From an uncultured Clostridia bacterium (lineage in GTDB: Bacteria > Bacillota > Clostridia > Christensenellales > UBA1242), in NCBI GenBank assembly GCA_934747385.1, contig CAKVGK010000001.1, positions 310,001 through 374,000 of the forward strand: 64,000 nucleotides of DNA, read 5' to 3'. The translations under genes were made by a program, and so were the position numbers. Shown piece by piece: positions 52,001-61,009 of the stretch (its first letter is position 1; every line of letters starts with the position of its first letter). The notes under the pieces are model-generated. The model searched no databases and was not told where the DNA came from. It was given only the letters and a program-made list of their open reading frames with translations.

Positions 52001-53090
52001 GTTTCACCTCTTTTGACCGAACAACATTGTTATGAATTGCGTTTGCCAAAATTAATATTAATGGCAAAACGTAACTTGCCACAATTGTTATGCAACTGAC
52101 AATAGGGTTATAAAACAAAGCCTCTGGCTCTATCGTTTTTTTGCCCCATATGCCCCAAAACACAATGTATGTGTCCAAAGCAAGAACTCCAATTGTTGTT
52201 GATTTTATGTTGAACAAGTGCAAAAATGCCTGCACCATACAAAACGAATACAGTGCAAAACTTACCATTTGCGCCACAACCCACAAACTGACAACAAGCC
52301 AACTCAATTCCCCAATGCTGGAACGCGAGCCATTGAATTGTGAAATGTCACTCACACAAAATTGGTGTGTTGGGCTGGTTACGCCAAATAAACCATAAAA
52401 CACAAAATATAAGAGCAAAGTGACAGCAATTGCAACCAACATAAAAACAATTAGCGTGCGTTTTTTTGCATCCTTAAAATCCACATAACCATAGATCAAC
52501 AACAAAAAGGTTGAAGACCCAAACCAAGAAACATATTTAAAACCAGTGTACAAAACCGGCTGAACCCCATCTTCAAACATTGGCAAAAAGGAAGTTAAGT
52601 CCACACCTGAAAACGCTTTTATGGCAATATAGATGCAGGCAAACAAAATTGGCAGCCAAAGCAATTCAAACATTCGGGCAATATTTCTTATGCCTTTGTA
52701 AACCGTAAATCCAACCACTGCCATGAGTGGAATGCCATAATAAAACCACGAAAATTCTTCGTAAAAATTTTGAATTATAAACAACTCCAACCCTTTGCCA
52801 ATGATTGCCAAAACAATGGCAAAATACAAAAGTAAAACTGCCAAAACCACTTTTGCCACAACAACACCCATTATTTCTTTCAAAAAGTCATAAAAAGATC
52901 TGTTCTTGTTTTTTTGCATTAAACCAACAATCATTAATGCATAAATAAAGTCAACAGTCATCAAAACAACAGGCACAACCCAGCCCATATTTTTTGCGTC
53001 CTCATACAGCAGCCCAGGCAGAGCCATAAGTTTAACTGCAACAAAACTCATCATAACCAAAATGGACATTTGCCTATAACTAATCTTCAT
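51987..53090 (-). CDS. gerAB: Spore germination receptor permease subunit, GerAB family
   Basis: 367 residues of an APC-superfamily integral membrane protein with ten membrane segments. It begins MKISYRQMSILVMMSF and has the GerAB pattern 'LLYEDAKNMGWVVPVVLM' in the first loop. The B subunit binds the germinant (usually an amino acid) and forms part of the spore inner-membrane receptor. The gene overlaps gerAA by 11 bp and gerAC by 14 bp, so all three are translationally coupled. Ligand specificity cannot be read from sequence. Confidence 0.92.
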   Translation of the reverse strand: MKISYRQMSILVMMSFVAVKLMALPGLLYEDAKNMGWVVPVVLMTVDFIYALMIVGLMQKNKNRSFYDFLKEIMGVVVAKVVLAVLLLYFAIVLAIIGKGLELFIIQNFYEEFSWFYYGIPLMAVVGFTVYKGIRNIARMFELLWLPILFACIYIAIKAFSGVDLTSFLPMFEDGVQPVLYTGFKYVSWFGSSTFLLLIYGYVDFKDAKKRTLIVFMLVAIAVTLLLYFVFYGLFGVTSPTHQFCVSDISQFNGSRSSIGELSWLVVSLWVVAQMVSFALYSFCMVQAFLHLFNIKSTTIGVLALDTYIVFWGIWGKKTIEPEALFYNPIVSCITIVASYVLPLILILANAIHNNVVRSKEVKHAKS

Positions 53091-54534
53091 TGTTGCGCCT
53101 CCTGTTCAAATTGTGTTTGTTGTTTGCAATGGATTTTGGACGCTGCATCATTTCCTTGATGGTCTTGCGTTTGAACATGTCCTTTTGGTCACTGGCAATG
53201 TATGGTGCGGTTGGTGCAAGATAAGCGGAATTGTAACTGTCAAAACTGCAAAGATATGAAATGATAAATACACAAAAAGCAATAACCCCATAAAGCCCCA
53301 AACAAGACCCCATAAGCAACACCAAAAGACGCAAAATACTGAACTGAGCGGCTTGGCTTGGAATAATGTAAAAGGTTATTCCAGATAATGCCACAATCAT
53401 AACTGCAGGCGGACTAACAAGCCCTGCTTCGACGGCTGTCTCGCCCAAAATTAGCGCACCAACAATGCTCATTGCTATGCCAAAGTATTGTGGCATGCGC
53501 AAGTTTGCCTCGTACAAAATTTCAAACAACAAAATTATAAACAATACCTCCACAAAAGGCGAAAAAGGTATGCCTTGTGTGGTGTTCATAATTGTAACCA
53601 AAAATTCTATTGGCAAAACTTTGTAATGGAACTTTTCAAGTGCCACATACATTCCAGGCAGCAGCACCGCCATAATGACGCCCACAAAGCGCAAAATCCT
53701 TACGAAAGTAACGCGGATTGGTTGGCTGTAATAGTCATCGCTGTTCTGCATATCCTCCATTAAAACAAAAGGCAGAGTCAAAGCAATTGGGCTGCCATCA
53801 ACCAAAATGCCAATTCTGCCCTCAAGCATTTTTCCAACCAGAATGTCTGGCTTTTCTGTGTCACCGACCTGTTTAAAAAGCGATTTTGGGTTTTTTTGCA
53901 AATAGCTAACCAAATAGTGACTGTCAATCAACCCATCAATTTCAATCTTATTAAGGCGTTTTAGAATATGCTTAACCACTTTTTTGTCCGCCACCGAGTC
54001 AAAATACAAAACAGCCACCTGAGTTTTGGTCAGTTTGCCAATTTCAAGGGTTGTAACCACCAAATCGTCTGTTTTTGCACGTCTTCTAACCATGCTGAGG
54101 TTGTATTTTATGCTTTCGTTAAAGCCCTCTCTTGGGCCTTTGATAACCACACTTGTTGGAGGCTCATTAACTGCACGAACAACAATTTTTTCAACGTCAC
54201 AAGACAATATTTCACTGGCATTTTGCACCAACACCAAAGCATTGCCTTGCAGCATTTTATCAACTGCCTGCTCCACACTTTTTGCTGAACTAATCTCACT
54301 GTTGGCAAGCACATTGTTTTTTAGTTCGCTTAAAACGTCGTCAGTTTGCTTTTCCTCGTACGAGCAGATTGGATAAATAAGTGAGTCGTTTAAAATTTTA
54401 TCGTCTGTCAAATCCGCAATGTAACAAAGCATAATTTGCGTGCCAAAAAACTGCACAGAACGCGTTTTTAAATCGCTGCTTTCGTGCAGTTTGGATTTTA
54501 TTTCTTCCATTGTTTTAACTGCATCAACTTTCAT
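53080..54534 (-). CDS. gerAA: Spore germination receptor subunit A, GerAA family
   Basis: 484 residues, first gene of the operon. A soluble N-terminal domain (about 1-270) with family segments 'YIADLTDDKILNDSLIYPI', 'VVIKGPREGFNESIKYNLS', 'YFDSVADKKVV' and 'VGKMLEGRIGILVDGSP' leads into a membrane domain of five or six helices (about 280-450). The C-terminal tail is basic. Typical GerA-family A subunit length and layout; it forms oligomeric channels that release ions when germinants bind. The ATG at 54534 has no SD; Met9 is an alternative start. A SigG-like promoter is just upstream. Confidence 0.95.
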   Translation of the reverse strand: MKVDAVKTMEEIKSKLHESSDLKTRSVQFFGTQIMLCYIADLTDDKILNDSLIYPICSYEEKQTDDVLSELKNNVLANSEISSAKSVEQAVDKMLQGNALVLVQNASEILSCDVEKIVVRAVNEPPTSVVIKGPREGFNESIKYNLSMVRRRAKTDDLVVTTLEIGKLTKTQVAVLYFDSVADKKVVKHILKRLNKIEIDGLIDSHYLVSYLQKNPKSLFKQVGDTEKPDILVGKMLEGRIGILVDGSPIALTLPFVLMEDMQNSDDYYSQPIRVTFVRILRFVGVIMAVLLPGMYVALEKFHYKVLPIEFLVTIMNTTQGIPFSPFVEVLFIILLFEILYEANLRMPQYFGIAMSIVGALILGETAVEAGLVSPPAVMIVALSGITFYIIPSQAAQFSILRLLVLLMGSCLGLYGVIAFCVFIISYLCSFDSYNSAYLAPTAPYIASDQKDMFKRKTIKEMMQRPKSIANNKHNLNRRRNNED

Positions 54535-54539
54535 AATTA

Positions 54540-54568
54540 TAGTTTGAATAGTTAAAACAAAATTATTC
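54540..54568 (-). promoter_or_regulatory. Candidate SigF/SigG promoter of ger operon
   Basis: On the minus strand GAATA (54568-54564), 17-bp spacer, CAAACTA (54546-54540), close to the SigG consensus GnATR / CATnnTA. Ger receptor operons are SigG-controlled in Bacillus. The predicted start falls at the ATG, so either the transcript is leaderless or a later Met is used. An overlapping TATAAT (54542-54537) is a competing reading. Confidence 0.35.
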
Positions 54569-54584
54569 TTTTGCGCAAATCAAT

Positions 54585-57500
54585 TTAGTTTTGATATTGC
54601 ATTGTGAACACAATTGTTGTGGTTTTGCTTGCGTTGTCGAAACTTGAAAAACTTTCAACTGTCAAATACTTTCTGTTTTCGTTTTCTTGGTCGGTGATAT
54701 ACATATTGTTCATTTTCCACAAAACTTTGTATAGTCCATTGCTTGTCAACTCGCCAATAATGCTTGTGCCAACATTTTGGCTGCTGTTTTCGTCCACTCG
54801 CAATTCAAATGTACAACTATTTGTTCCATTTTCCACCAATCGGCTTTTGCCATAAATAATCATGTTCAGTGCAAAGGCTTGCAATCTTGAAATTGTGCCA
54901 TCATATTCACTGTATAAATAATGTCTATAATCCCAATCGCTCATGTATTTTAAACTTAAAGTTGAGTTTGCATTTTCTGCTTGAGTTTTGCCAGTGGTGA
55001 TATTTTCCGCATTTGGTGTTAAATACAATTCGTTAACGACCTGTTGCAATTTTTCGTAAGAAATTGTTTTAATTGTGTTGGAATAGTAATCGTAATTTTG
55101 CTCTATTTTGCCAATTTGCAACGTTTGAGGCATGGTTACAATTTGGTTTTCTTCCATATTCACAACTTTGAGTGAATTTGTTTTGTTACCAAAATTCAAA
55201 TTGGATTGTAAATAAGCGTCCGAAACCAAGAAGAACAAGTGACTTGCCATATTGTAAGAATTAGCCTTTGTTCTTGCGTCATAGCGTAAATCGCTGTAAG
55301 TTAAATCCACATTGTACCAATTTGCTTCGCTTTCCTCGTCTGTTGCCAATTTGACCTTGTTCCAACTGTGAGCGTGATTTGTTGCAACAGTTTCGCCTGC
55401 TCCTCGATAGAGTAATTTACCATTAACTTTTCTTGCTTCAATGCCTTCAATACCACAAAGCAGAACAAATGCTTTTGAAAGGGACTCGCTTGTTGCCTGT
55501 GTTGAACCAATCACAATTTCACCATTCGTGGATTGTCCTATATTATAAAGCAGACCCTCCAAGTAGAACTCAGCGCGGTTTCCCCAATCTTTCAACTCAC
55601 CTTCAACATTGTTCATGCCAACTGTTATGGTTTTTGCGTCCATATTAATGTTGTAAGCAAATTCAAGCCAATCGAAAATTGCACTAACCTTTTCCAAATT
55701 AGACATATTTGCAGAAGCGATTGCACTAAGCACAAGGCGTGCATTTTGGTAAACCCTTTCTGCTGTTTGGCTGTTTCCAACAAACACAGGTTTAAATCCA
55801 TATTGAACCGCCATAAACAATTGTTCAGTTGTGCTAACTTCCATAGATTTGCAACTGTCAATTGCAAACACTGAGTTGGTGTTTCTTCTAAGTGATTTGT
55901 CAATATACACATATTGATTTGCATAATCTTTGGCAATTGTTTTATAGTTCAAATTTTCAACCTTTTCGCCGTCAAGCGCGTTGCTGAAATCTAACCTATA
56001 AATTCTGTCGTTCACCATTTGGCAACTGAAGTTTTTCAGAATTGCCATTTCAGGGTAGGCCTCCAACAACTTTTTGCTTATATATCCCAAAAGGTTAGCG
56101 TTTGTTGTGTTCGCCCCATTAACCAAGTTAAGCCAGTTTCCGTCTGCTGAAAAATCGTAAATACTTGTGTTGCCTGAAACAGAAACGTAGTTTGACGCCT
56201 CATCAGCAAGCCTTAAAATTGCTTGTTTTGTTGTTTCGTCCTCAGTTTTTGAAGGAATAAAAATGTTTAATTTATAGTTTTCGTCCACGCCGTGCAACAA
56301 ATGATACCATAATAAATTTGTGAGTTCTGTAACATTGTTTATGTTGTAATCGTAAATTGTTGAATCATCAAACAAGTACACGCCAAAACGTTCAAAGTCC
56401 TTTTGCTCTGTATACCTATAAATTAAGTCATATTGCGCGCTAAATGGGCTTGAAATGTAAGTTTTTGAACTTTCACTGTTCGCTGCCACCACAGATTTGA
56501 TGAAAATTCTATAATCCCCCTCAACGGTTAAACTATCGTTTATGTTAAAACTGGTTTGTGTGGTTTTGTAAACATACTCTTTGTTTTGAGGGGCAACAAC
56601 TTTAACAGTGTAACTGTCTGCTTGTTGGTCGCCCGTCCACCTAATCAAAAACTCGGAGTTGGACTGATTTGCATGCAAAATATTGTAAGGAGTTGTTAAA
56701 CTTTCCAACTTGCTTACAATGGCAAAGTTGCTTGACCTGTCACTTGAATCGTAATAGTCTTTGTCCGCTGGGTGCGCGGTAATGTAAATATAATACTCGC
56801 CCGCTTGTTGCAAATATTTTGTTATGTTAATTGAACCAAGGACCTCTGTGATTGGCAAGGTTAAATTGAGTGTTGCCAAATAATTGTAATACTCAGTGTC
56901 GTTCAATTTGGTTATTTCAACGCTGTAATTCTTTGCATTTTCTTGCAAGTCGAACGAAAGAATAAACTGCCCATCAGTGAGGTTTGGGTCGCTGACGCTG
57001 ATATTTGTGACTTGCTTCAATTGTTTACGCAATTTGTACTCATATTTGCTTGGCTTGCTGGCTTGTGTCACCTTGTCCAAATCTTCTGGCAATGCGCGCA
57101 CAGATATGTCGTGCACACCCGCCTTTGCTTCCCCGTTAATGTCGGTCAAATATTCTGTTATGTCAACTGTGTAAGGTGTGGTGCGATTGTCGTTATACAC
57201 TGTTTTGATTTGGAAATCAACTTTAATTTCGTAACGATTTGCGCCCTCAACACCATTAAATTTAATAGAATAAAGGTTTTTGTCTGCCGACTTGGTGATT
57301 ATAATTGGGCTGCCGTGCTCGTCTTTTATCATTTCTGGAGTGTCCAGCACTTGATTGTAAGTAAGAGTAAGGCTTGGGCTTGAAAGGTTGCTGCTTACAA
57401 ACTTGTCAAACTTATCTGCCACAGCCTGAACTTGCACTCGATATTCTTTGCCGCTTGAAAGCATGCTGGTTAAGTCAATTGAGGTGGCGTAAAATATTTT

Positions 57501-59120
57501 TGGAATGCAAATTGCTTGGTTGCTTGAGTTGGACAAGTCTGTTACATAAACCTTGTAGCCAATTGCATTTTCAACTTTGTCAAATGAAAGCAAGAATTTG
57601 TTGCTGCCAAAGAATCCCACATTTGTTGGTGTTGCCAACTTAATTGAATAGTTTGGTTTAAGTGTTGCGGTGTTGTGTCTTTTGCCTGTAACAACTGCTG
57701 TAACGTTAACTTGCTCAACGTAATAGCCAATAGTTAACAAACTTAAACTATTAGTGTTAACAACCAAAACTTCGTTGTTGGTTTCCGCTAAATAATAAGC
57801 GCCTTCAACCTGGTTCCAAGTTATATTATCATTTTCAATTCGTATGTTGAGGTTTTCTCCATTTGACGAACTGCTACTCACAAAATTGCCAAGTTCACTA
57901 TTCGCCTTTTCGCCATAACCCATTGTTTGAACTGAGGCTGAAATAAAGCCCTCTGGCAATTCAAAAGAGAAAATGTCTTTTGTAAGCACAAAGGTTTGAA
58001 CCTCATCAGGCATGCAAACATACACTTTAAAACCAGAAATTGAGTCCGTGCTTTCCATCTGCCAACTTAAAATATTGTCGGATTGGTTAAATTGCACAAC
58101 AGGGGCTGAAACTTTGTTGGTGATTTTAAGTGAGGTTGGCGTTGACCAAGCGGAATTGACATAATAATTTTTGCCTTGGGTTTCAAAAACTGCTTGGCAG
58201 GTTATTTCGGCATAACTGACAGAGCCAAAATCAATGTTTTTGTTTTTGAATGCTTGGTTCAAATTTATATATATTAAATTTTCACAAACTGGGTCTGTTT
58301 CAACACACAAAGCATTAATATCAATGGTTTCAATTTCGCCATTAAAGTCCAATTTCAAATTATTTGTATTTTCATCAACAAGGCAGGACAAAATCCAATC
58401 ATTTGCCACTTTGTGAAGGTGCAAATTTTGTGGCTCTGCAAGTTTGATTATGTTTTCATAAACAACTTTTGCGCTGAAATCACTTTCCAAATAATTGTTC
58501 TCTCGGCTGATTGCTTTAACGTAAAATTTGTATTCCCCCGCTTCGGTTAGCATTGAAGAAAATTCAAATTTATTCAAACTATATTGTGAAGAAAACACAT
58601 TTGTTGCATTTGCAACAGTGTCAGGGTCGTCCGCCGCTATAATTGTTGAAGGTGTAACAACCTTAACAGTATAAATGTTGGCGTTAAGCACATTGTCCCA
58701 AGTTAGGGTTGTGCCTGTGATTTTTGTGTTTGGTGTTTCAATGTGAACTTGGTGCACGTAACTTATTGGGGCAGAAAATTCACTATCTTTCTTTTTACTT
58801 GCACATGCTTTAACTTGAATGGAATAACTTTCGCCCAGCACCAGCATGCGAGAAATGTCATATTGCAAATAATTCACGCCATTGCTGTTGAAAAGTTCCA
58901 TGTAAGGGTTTTGGTTGTTAACAAAAACATTCTGTTCCAAGTCGTTTATTTTAATAACATAATATTCATCATTTTCAATGCGCTGAAACTTAACAATTCC
59001 GTCCGCTGCCACGGCAACTTCTTTTGGCGTGGAAAGAAGGTCTTTGTTAGGATTGCCACACCCCACAAAGCAAAACGGAACAAACAAACATAACACAAAC
59101 ACCCAAAAACGTTTTTTCAT
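54585..59120 (-). CDS. Large modular lipoprotein with transglutaminase-like domain lacking the catalytic Cys
   Basis: 1511 residues; SD AGGGGT. The lipoprotein signal ends in 'PFCFVGCGN' with Cys21. Residues 30-910 hold about eight Fn3/Ig-like modules with recurrent lines such as 'LATPTNVGFFGSNKFLLSF' and 'LTTPYNILHANQSNSEFLI', ending in Y.V.V strands, the same style as the giant lipoprotein at 1-8482. The C-terminal 400 residues are a transglutaminase-like (papain-fold) domain: 'VSAIFDWLEFAYNINM', then 'ATSESLSKAFVLLCGIEG', 'NHAHSWNKV' and 'WYNVDLTYSD'. In the family pattern G-x-C-x-G-Y-A-x-A-F the Cys position is Ser1211; His1251 and Asp1272 are kept. So it is either a non-catalytic binding domain or a Ser-dependent variant. 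Cell-surface, anchored by lipid. It lies directly upstream of the ger operon, with 50 bp between. Confidence 0.88.
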   Translation of the reverse strand: MKKRFWVFVLCLFVPFCFVGCGNPNKDLLSTPKEVAVAADGIVKFQRIENDEYYVIKINDLEQNVFVNNQNPYMELFNSNGVNYLQYDISRMLVLGESYSIQVKACASKKKDSEFSAPISYVHQVHIETPNTKITGTTLTWDNVLNANIYTVKVVTPSTIIAADDPDTVANATNVFSSQYSLNKFEFSSMLTEAGEYKFYVKAISRENNYLESDFSAKVVYENIIKLAEPQNLHLHKVANDWILSCLVDENTNNLKLDFNGEIETIDINALCVETDPVCENLIYINLNQAFKNKNIDFGSVSYAEITCQAVFETQGKNYYVNSAWSTPTSLKITNKVSAPVVQFNQSDNILSWQMESTDSISGFKVYVCMPDEVQTFVLTKDIFSFELPEGFISASVQTMGYGEKANSELGNFVSSSSSNGENLNIRIENDNITWNQVEGAYYLAETNNEVLVVNTNSLSLLTIGYYVEQVNVTAVVTGKRHNTATLKPNYSIKLATPTNVGFFGSNKFLLSFDKVENAIGYKVYVTDLSNSSNQAICIPKIFYATSIDLTSMLSSGKEYRVQVQAVADKFDKFVSSNLSSPSLTLTYNQVLDTPEMIKDEHGSPIIITKSADKNLYSIKFNGVEGANRYEIKVDFQIKTVYNDNRTTPYTVDITEYLTDINGEAKAGVHDISVRALPEDLDKVTQASKPSKYEYKLRKQLKQVTNISVSDPNLTDGQFILSFDLQENAKNYSVEITKLNDTEYYNYLATLNLTLPITEVLGSINITKYLQQAGEYYIYITAHPADKDYYDSSDRSSNFAIVSKLESLTTPYNILHANQSNSEFLIRWTGDQQADSYTVKVVAPQNKEYVYKTTQTSFNINDSLTVEGDYRIFIKSVVAANSESSKTYISSPFSAQYDLIYRYTEQKDFERFGVYLFDDSTIYDYNINNVTELTNLLWYHLLHGVDENYKLNIFIPSKTEDETTKQAILRLADEASNYVSVSGNTSIYDFSADGNWLNLVNGANTTNANLLGYISKKLLEAYPEMAILKNFSCQMVNDRIYRLDFSNALDGEKVENLNYKTIAKDYANQYVYIDKSLRRNTNSVFAIDSCKSMEVSTTEQLFMAVQYGFKPVFVGNSQTAERVYQNARLVLSAIASANMSNLEKVSAIFDWLEFAYNINMDAKTITVGMNNVEGELKDWGNRAEFYLEGLLYNIGQSTNGEIVIGSTQATSESLSKAFVLLCGIEGIEARKVNGKLLYRGAGETVATNHAHSWNKVKLATDEESEANWYNVDLTYSDLRYDARTKANSYNMASHLFFLVSDAYLQSNLNFGNKTNSLKVVNMEENQIVTMPQTLQIGKIEQNYDYYSNTIKTISYEKLQQVVNELYLTPNAENITTGKTQAENANSTLSLKYMSDWDYRHYLYSEYDGTISRLQAFALNMIIYGKSRLVENGTNSCTFELRVDENSSQNVGTSIIGELTSNGLYKVLWKMNNMYITDQENENRKYLTVESFSSFDNASKTTTIVFTMQYQN

Positions 59121-59349
59121 TTTACCCCTAAAAATTGTTCTCGCTTAATACTCACCTAATAAATGTAGTTTTTGTTGAATAATGAATTTTATTATGCTGA
59201 ACAATAATTAAATACAATATTTAATCTCTAATTAAAGTATATATAAAAATTTTCCATAAATCAAATAATTTAGACAAAATCCCTCAATATTATCAACATT
59301 AAAAATTCATATCAGCCAGCAAAAAACATAGATTATTTTAGAGGTAGTT
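59121..59349. other. Divergent intergenic region
   Basis: 229 bp, very AT-rich, between divergent genes. I can name no promoter, repeat or RNA in it with confidence. Confidence 0.4.
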
Positions 59350-60078
59350 ATGTATTATTGTAGTGATTTTATTTCTCGACCAGTGTTGTCACTTTATGAG
59401 GGAGAGTTAATTGGCAACGTTTGCAAGTTGTTGTTTGACAAGAAACTTAAAAAATTGTTGTTTTTGGAAATTATTGGTGAGAACGACAATCATTTTTTGC
59501 TTCCAACAAAAAATATCTACAACGTTGGCAAAAACGCCTTAACAATAAAAAACAACACCGCAGTAAGTTTGAAAATTGAAGACGAATGCTATGCCTGTTG
59601 TCCGGCAGGCTCAAAAGCGTTTAACATAAAAGGCGAATTCCTTGGCATTATTAAAGAGGTTATTTTAAACGATAAATTCACAACAGAAAAATTTTCGTTT
59701 GAAAACAACGATTTGATAGACGCAAATATGCTTGCTTCTTGCGGCAAAAATACTGTTATATTTTACGACAAACAAACCAAAGTTGACGTAAGCAAATTTG
59801 TGCCAAACAAAGTTCCAAAAATTTTCAAAACAAAACAGGTTAGCCAAACTTCAATTCTGCCAATTGAAGAAGAAAAAAATGCACAAGTTGTGGCTGTTGA
59901 GGAAACACCAAAGCAGGTTCAAAACACAGATTTCTTAATTGGCAAAGTTTGTGTTAAAGACATATTCAATTTTAACAATGAATTGCTTATTAAAGCACAT
60001 TCTGTTGTAAACAAAAAAAATTTGAAAGAAATTAATCGCTTTGGAAAATTGCGCGAACTTATGCTTTATTGCAAATAA
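59350..60078 (+). CDS. PRC-barrel domain protein
   Basis: 242 residues, SD AGAGGTAG. The N-terminal 75 residues are a PRC-barrel beta domain: 'SRPVLSLYEGELIGNVCKLL' and 'KKLLFLEIIGENDNHFLLPT'. A second, more diverged PRC-like copy follows at about 85-150 ('AFNIKGEFLGIIKEVILN'). After a linker ('PIEEEKNAQVVAVEETPKQ') the C-terminus has a third short segment, 'LIGKVCVKDIFNFNNELLIK'. PRC barrels occur in RimM and in sporulation proteins of the YlmC/YmxH type that affect forespore gene expression, but this three-part form is not one of them. No membrane segment. Role unknown. Confidence 0.8.
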   Translation: MYYCSDFISRPVLSLYEGELIGNVCKLLFDKKLKKLLFLEIIGENDNHFLLPTKNIYNVGKNALTIKNNTAVSLKIEDECYACCPAGSKAFNIKGEFLGIIKEVILNDKFTTEKFSFENNDLIDANMLASCGKNTVIFYDKQTKVDVSKFVPNKVPKIFKTKQVSQTSILPIEEEKNAQVVAVEETPKQVQNTDFLIGKVCVKDIFNFNNELLIKAHSVVNKKNLKEINRFGKLRELMLYCK

Positions 60079-60087
60079 AATATTAAA

Positions 60088-60134
60088 AAATTGCAAAAAT
60101 TTCATAAAAAATATGAAAATAATGCAATTTTTTT
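60088..60134 (+). terminator. Intrinsic terminator of PRC-barrel gene
   Basis: Long AT-rich hairpin: AAATTGCA pairs with TGCAATTT and TTTCATA with TATGAAA, followed by a T run. Confidence 0.7.
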
Positions 60135-60179
60135 AATTAAAATTTAATTTTTATTTATTTTTATAGTTTTTTTTAGTTT

Positions 60180-60695
60180 TTAAAATGATAAAAAGTGAAC
60201 ACTGTCTTTTATCTTTTTAAAGATTTGCAAATGCCTTTCTTCGTCCAAAATGATACGAGCAAACAAGTCTTTCAAACTTTGATTTTTAACTTTTAAAATG
60301 GCGTCGTTATACATTTTAATTGCGTCTTGTTCCCCAGCAATATTATTGTTCAACATATCATTAAGTTTTTGTGTGTAATTGATAGACCTTGTGTTAAAGA
60401 ACATGCCGTTGCTGTCCTCATATCTTGGCACACCACCAAAAGCAGTTATTGCATGCATTAACATGTCTAAATGCTCCATTTCAACAATACCAATTTCCTC
60501 AAAAATGTCTGCTATCTCCGCGTGTGTTTTGTCTGCCACAACAGACTGATAAATGTAAGTTAACACAGCATTCAATTCGCCAACCGAACAAAATGCCAAG
60601 TTTTTTAATATGTTGACTGTTTGCATGTCGGCGGTTGAATTTTCAATTTCTGGGTATGGTTTTTCTATTCTAACTTCAATATCTTCAAACTCCAT
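60180..60695 (-). CDS. Ferritin-like diiron/dimanganese protein
   Basis: 171 residues; SD TAGGAG. A four-helix bundle with duplicated metal motifs: Glu40 ('VGELNAVLTYIYQS'), Glu72-x2-His75 ('VEMEHLDML'), Glu122 ('AGEQDAIKMYN'), Glu152-x2-His155 ('DEERHLQIF'). These are the E...ExxH pairs of the ferritin/rubrerythrin/Mn-catalase group. There is no rubredoxin domain and no C-terminal Mn-catalase extension. It may store iron or remove peroxide; spore-coat relatives (CotJC-like) are another possibility. No signal peptide. It is divergent from the P-type ATPase gene, with a phased T-tract array between. Confidence 0.85.
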   Translation of the reverse strand: MEFEDIEVRIEKPYPEIENSTADMQTVNILKNLAFCSVGELNAVLTYIYQSVVADKTHAEIADIFEEIGIVEMEHLDMLMHAITAFGGVPRYEDSNGMFFNTRSINYTQKLNDMLNNNIAGEQDAIKMYNDAILKVKNQSLKDLFARIILDEERHLQIFKKIKDSVHFLSF

Positions 60696-60800
60696 AATTT
60701 TTCTCCTAATGGTTAATATGCAAAGCAGAAAAATTATGTTAATACTGCAAAATTTAAAAAATTAAAATTTTTGCATTAATTTTTATTAATTTTTTTAAAT

Positions 60801-60870
60801 TTTTATTATTTTTTTATTATTTTTTTATTATTTTTTTATTATTTTTTTATTATTTTTTTATTATTTTTTA
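60801..60870. repeat. 11-bp tandem array of T-tracts
   Basis: About six consecutive copies of ATTATTTTTTT (11 bp) with near-perfect identity. T7 tracts repeat close to the helical pitch, which would give intrinsic DNA curvature. It lies in the 314-bp divergent region, 75 bp before the promoter of the P-type ATPase. Confidence 0.85.
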
Positions 60871-60945
60871 AAAAAAATCTATTTTATTAGACAACTAAAT
60901 AATAAAAAATTCAAATTTAATATTAATAAAATTGTGCACAAATAT

Positions 60946-60974
60946 TTGTTAAAATATATTTTATGTGCTAAAAT
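60946..60974 (+). promoter_or_regulatory. Candidate SigA promoter of P-type ATPase
   Basis: TTGTTA (60946-60951), 17-bp spacer, TAAAAT (60969-60974), then a leader of about 30 nt with AGAGGAAT before the ATG. AT-rich surroundings lower confidence. Confidence 0.45.
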
Positions 60975-61009
60975 ACTATATAAATATTTTTATATTTTAA
61001 GAGGAATTA

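Noticed and set aside
60801..60870. Replication-origin DNA unwinding element
   Set aside because: T-rich array resembles one, but no DnaA boxes, dnaA or dnaN lie near; the DnaA boxes at 17.2 kb are over 40 kb away.
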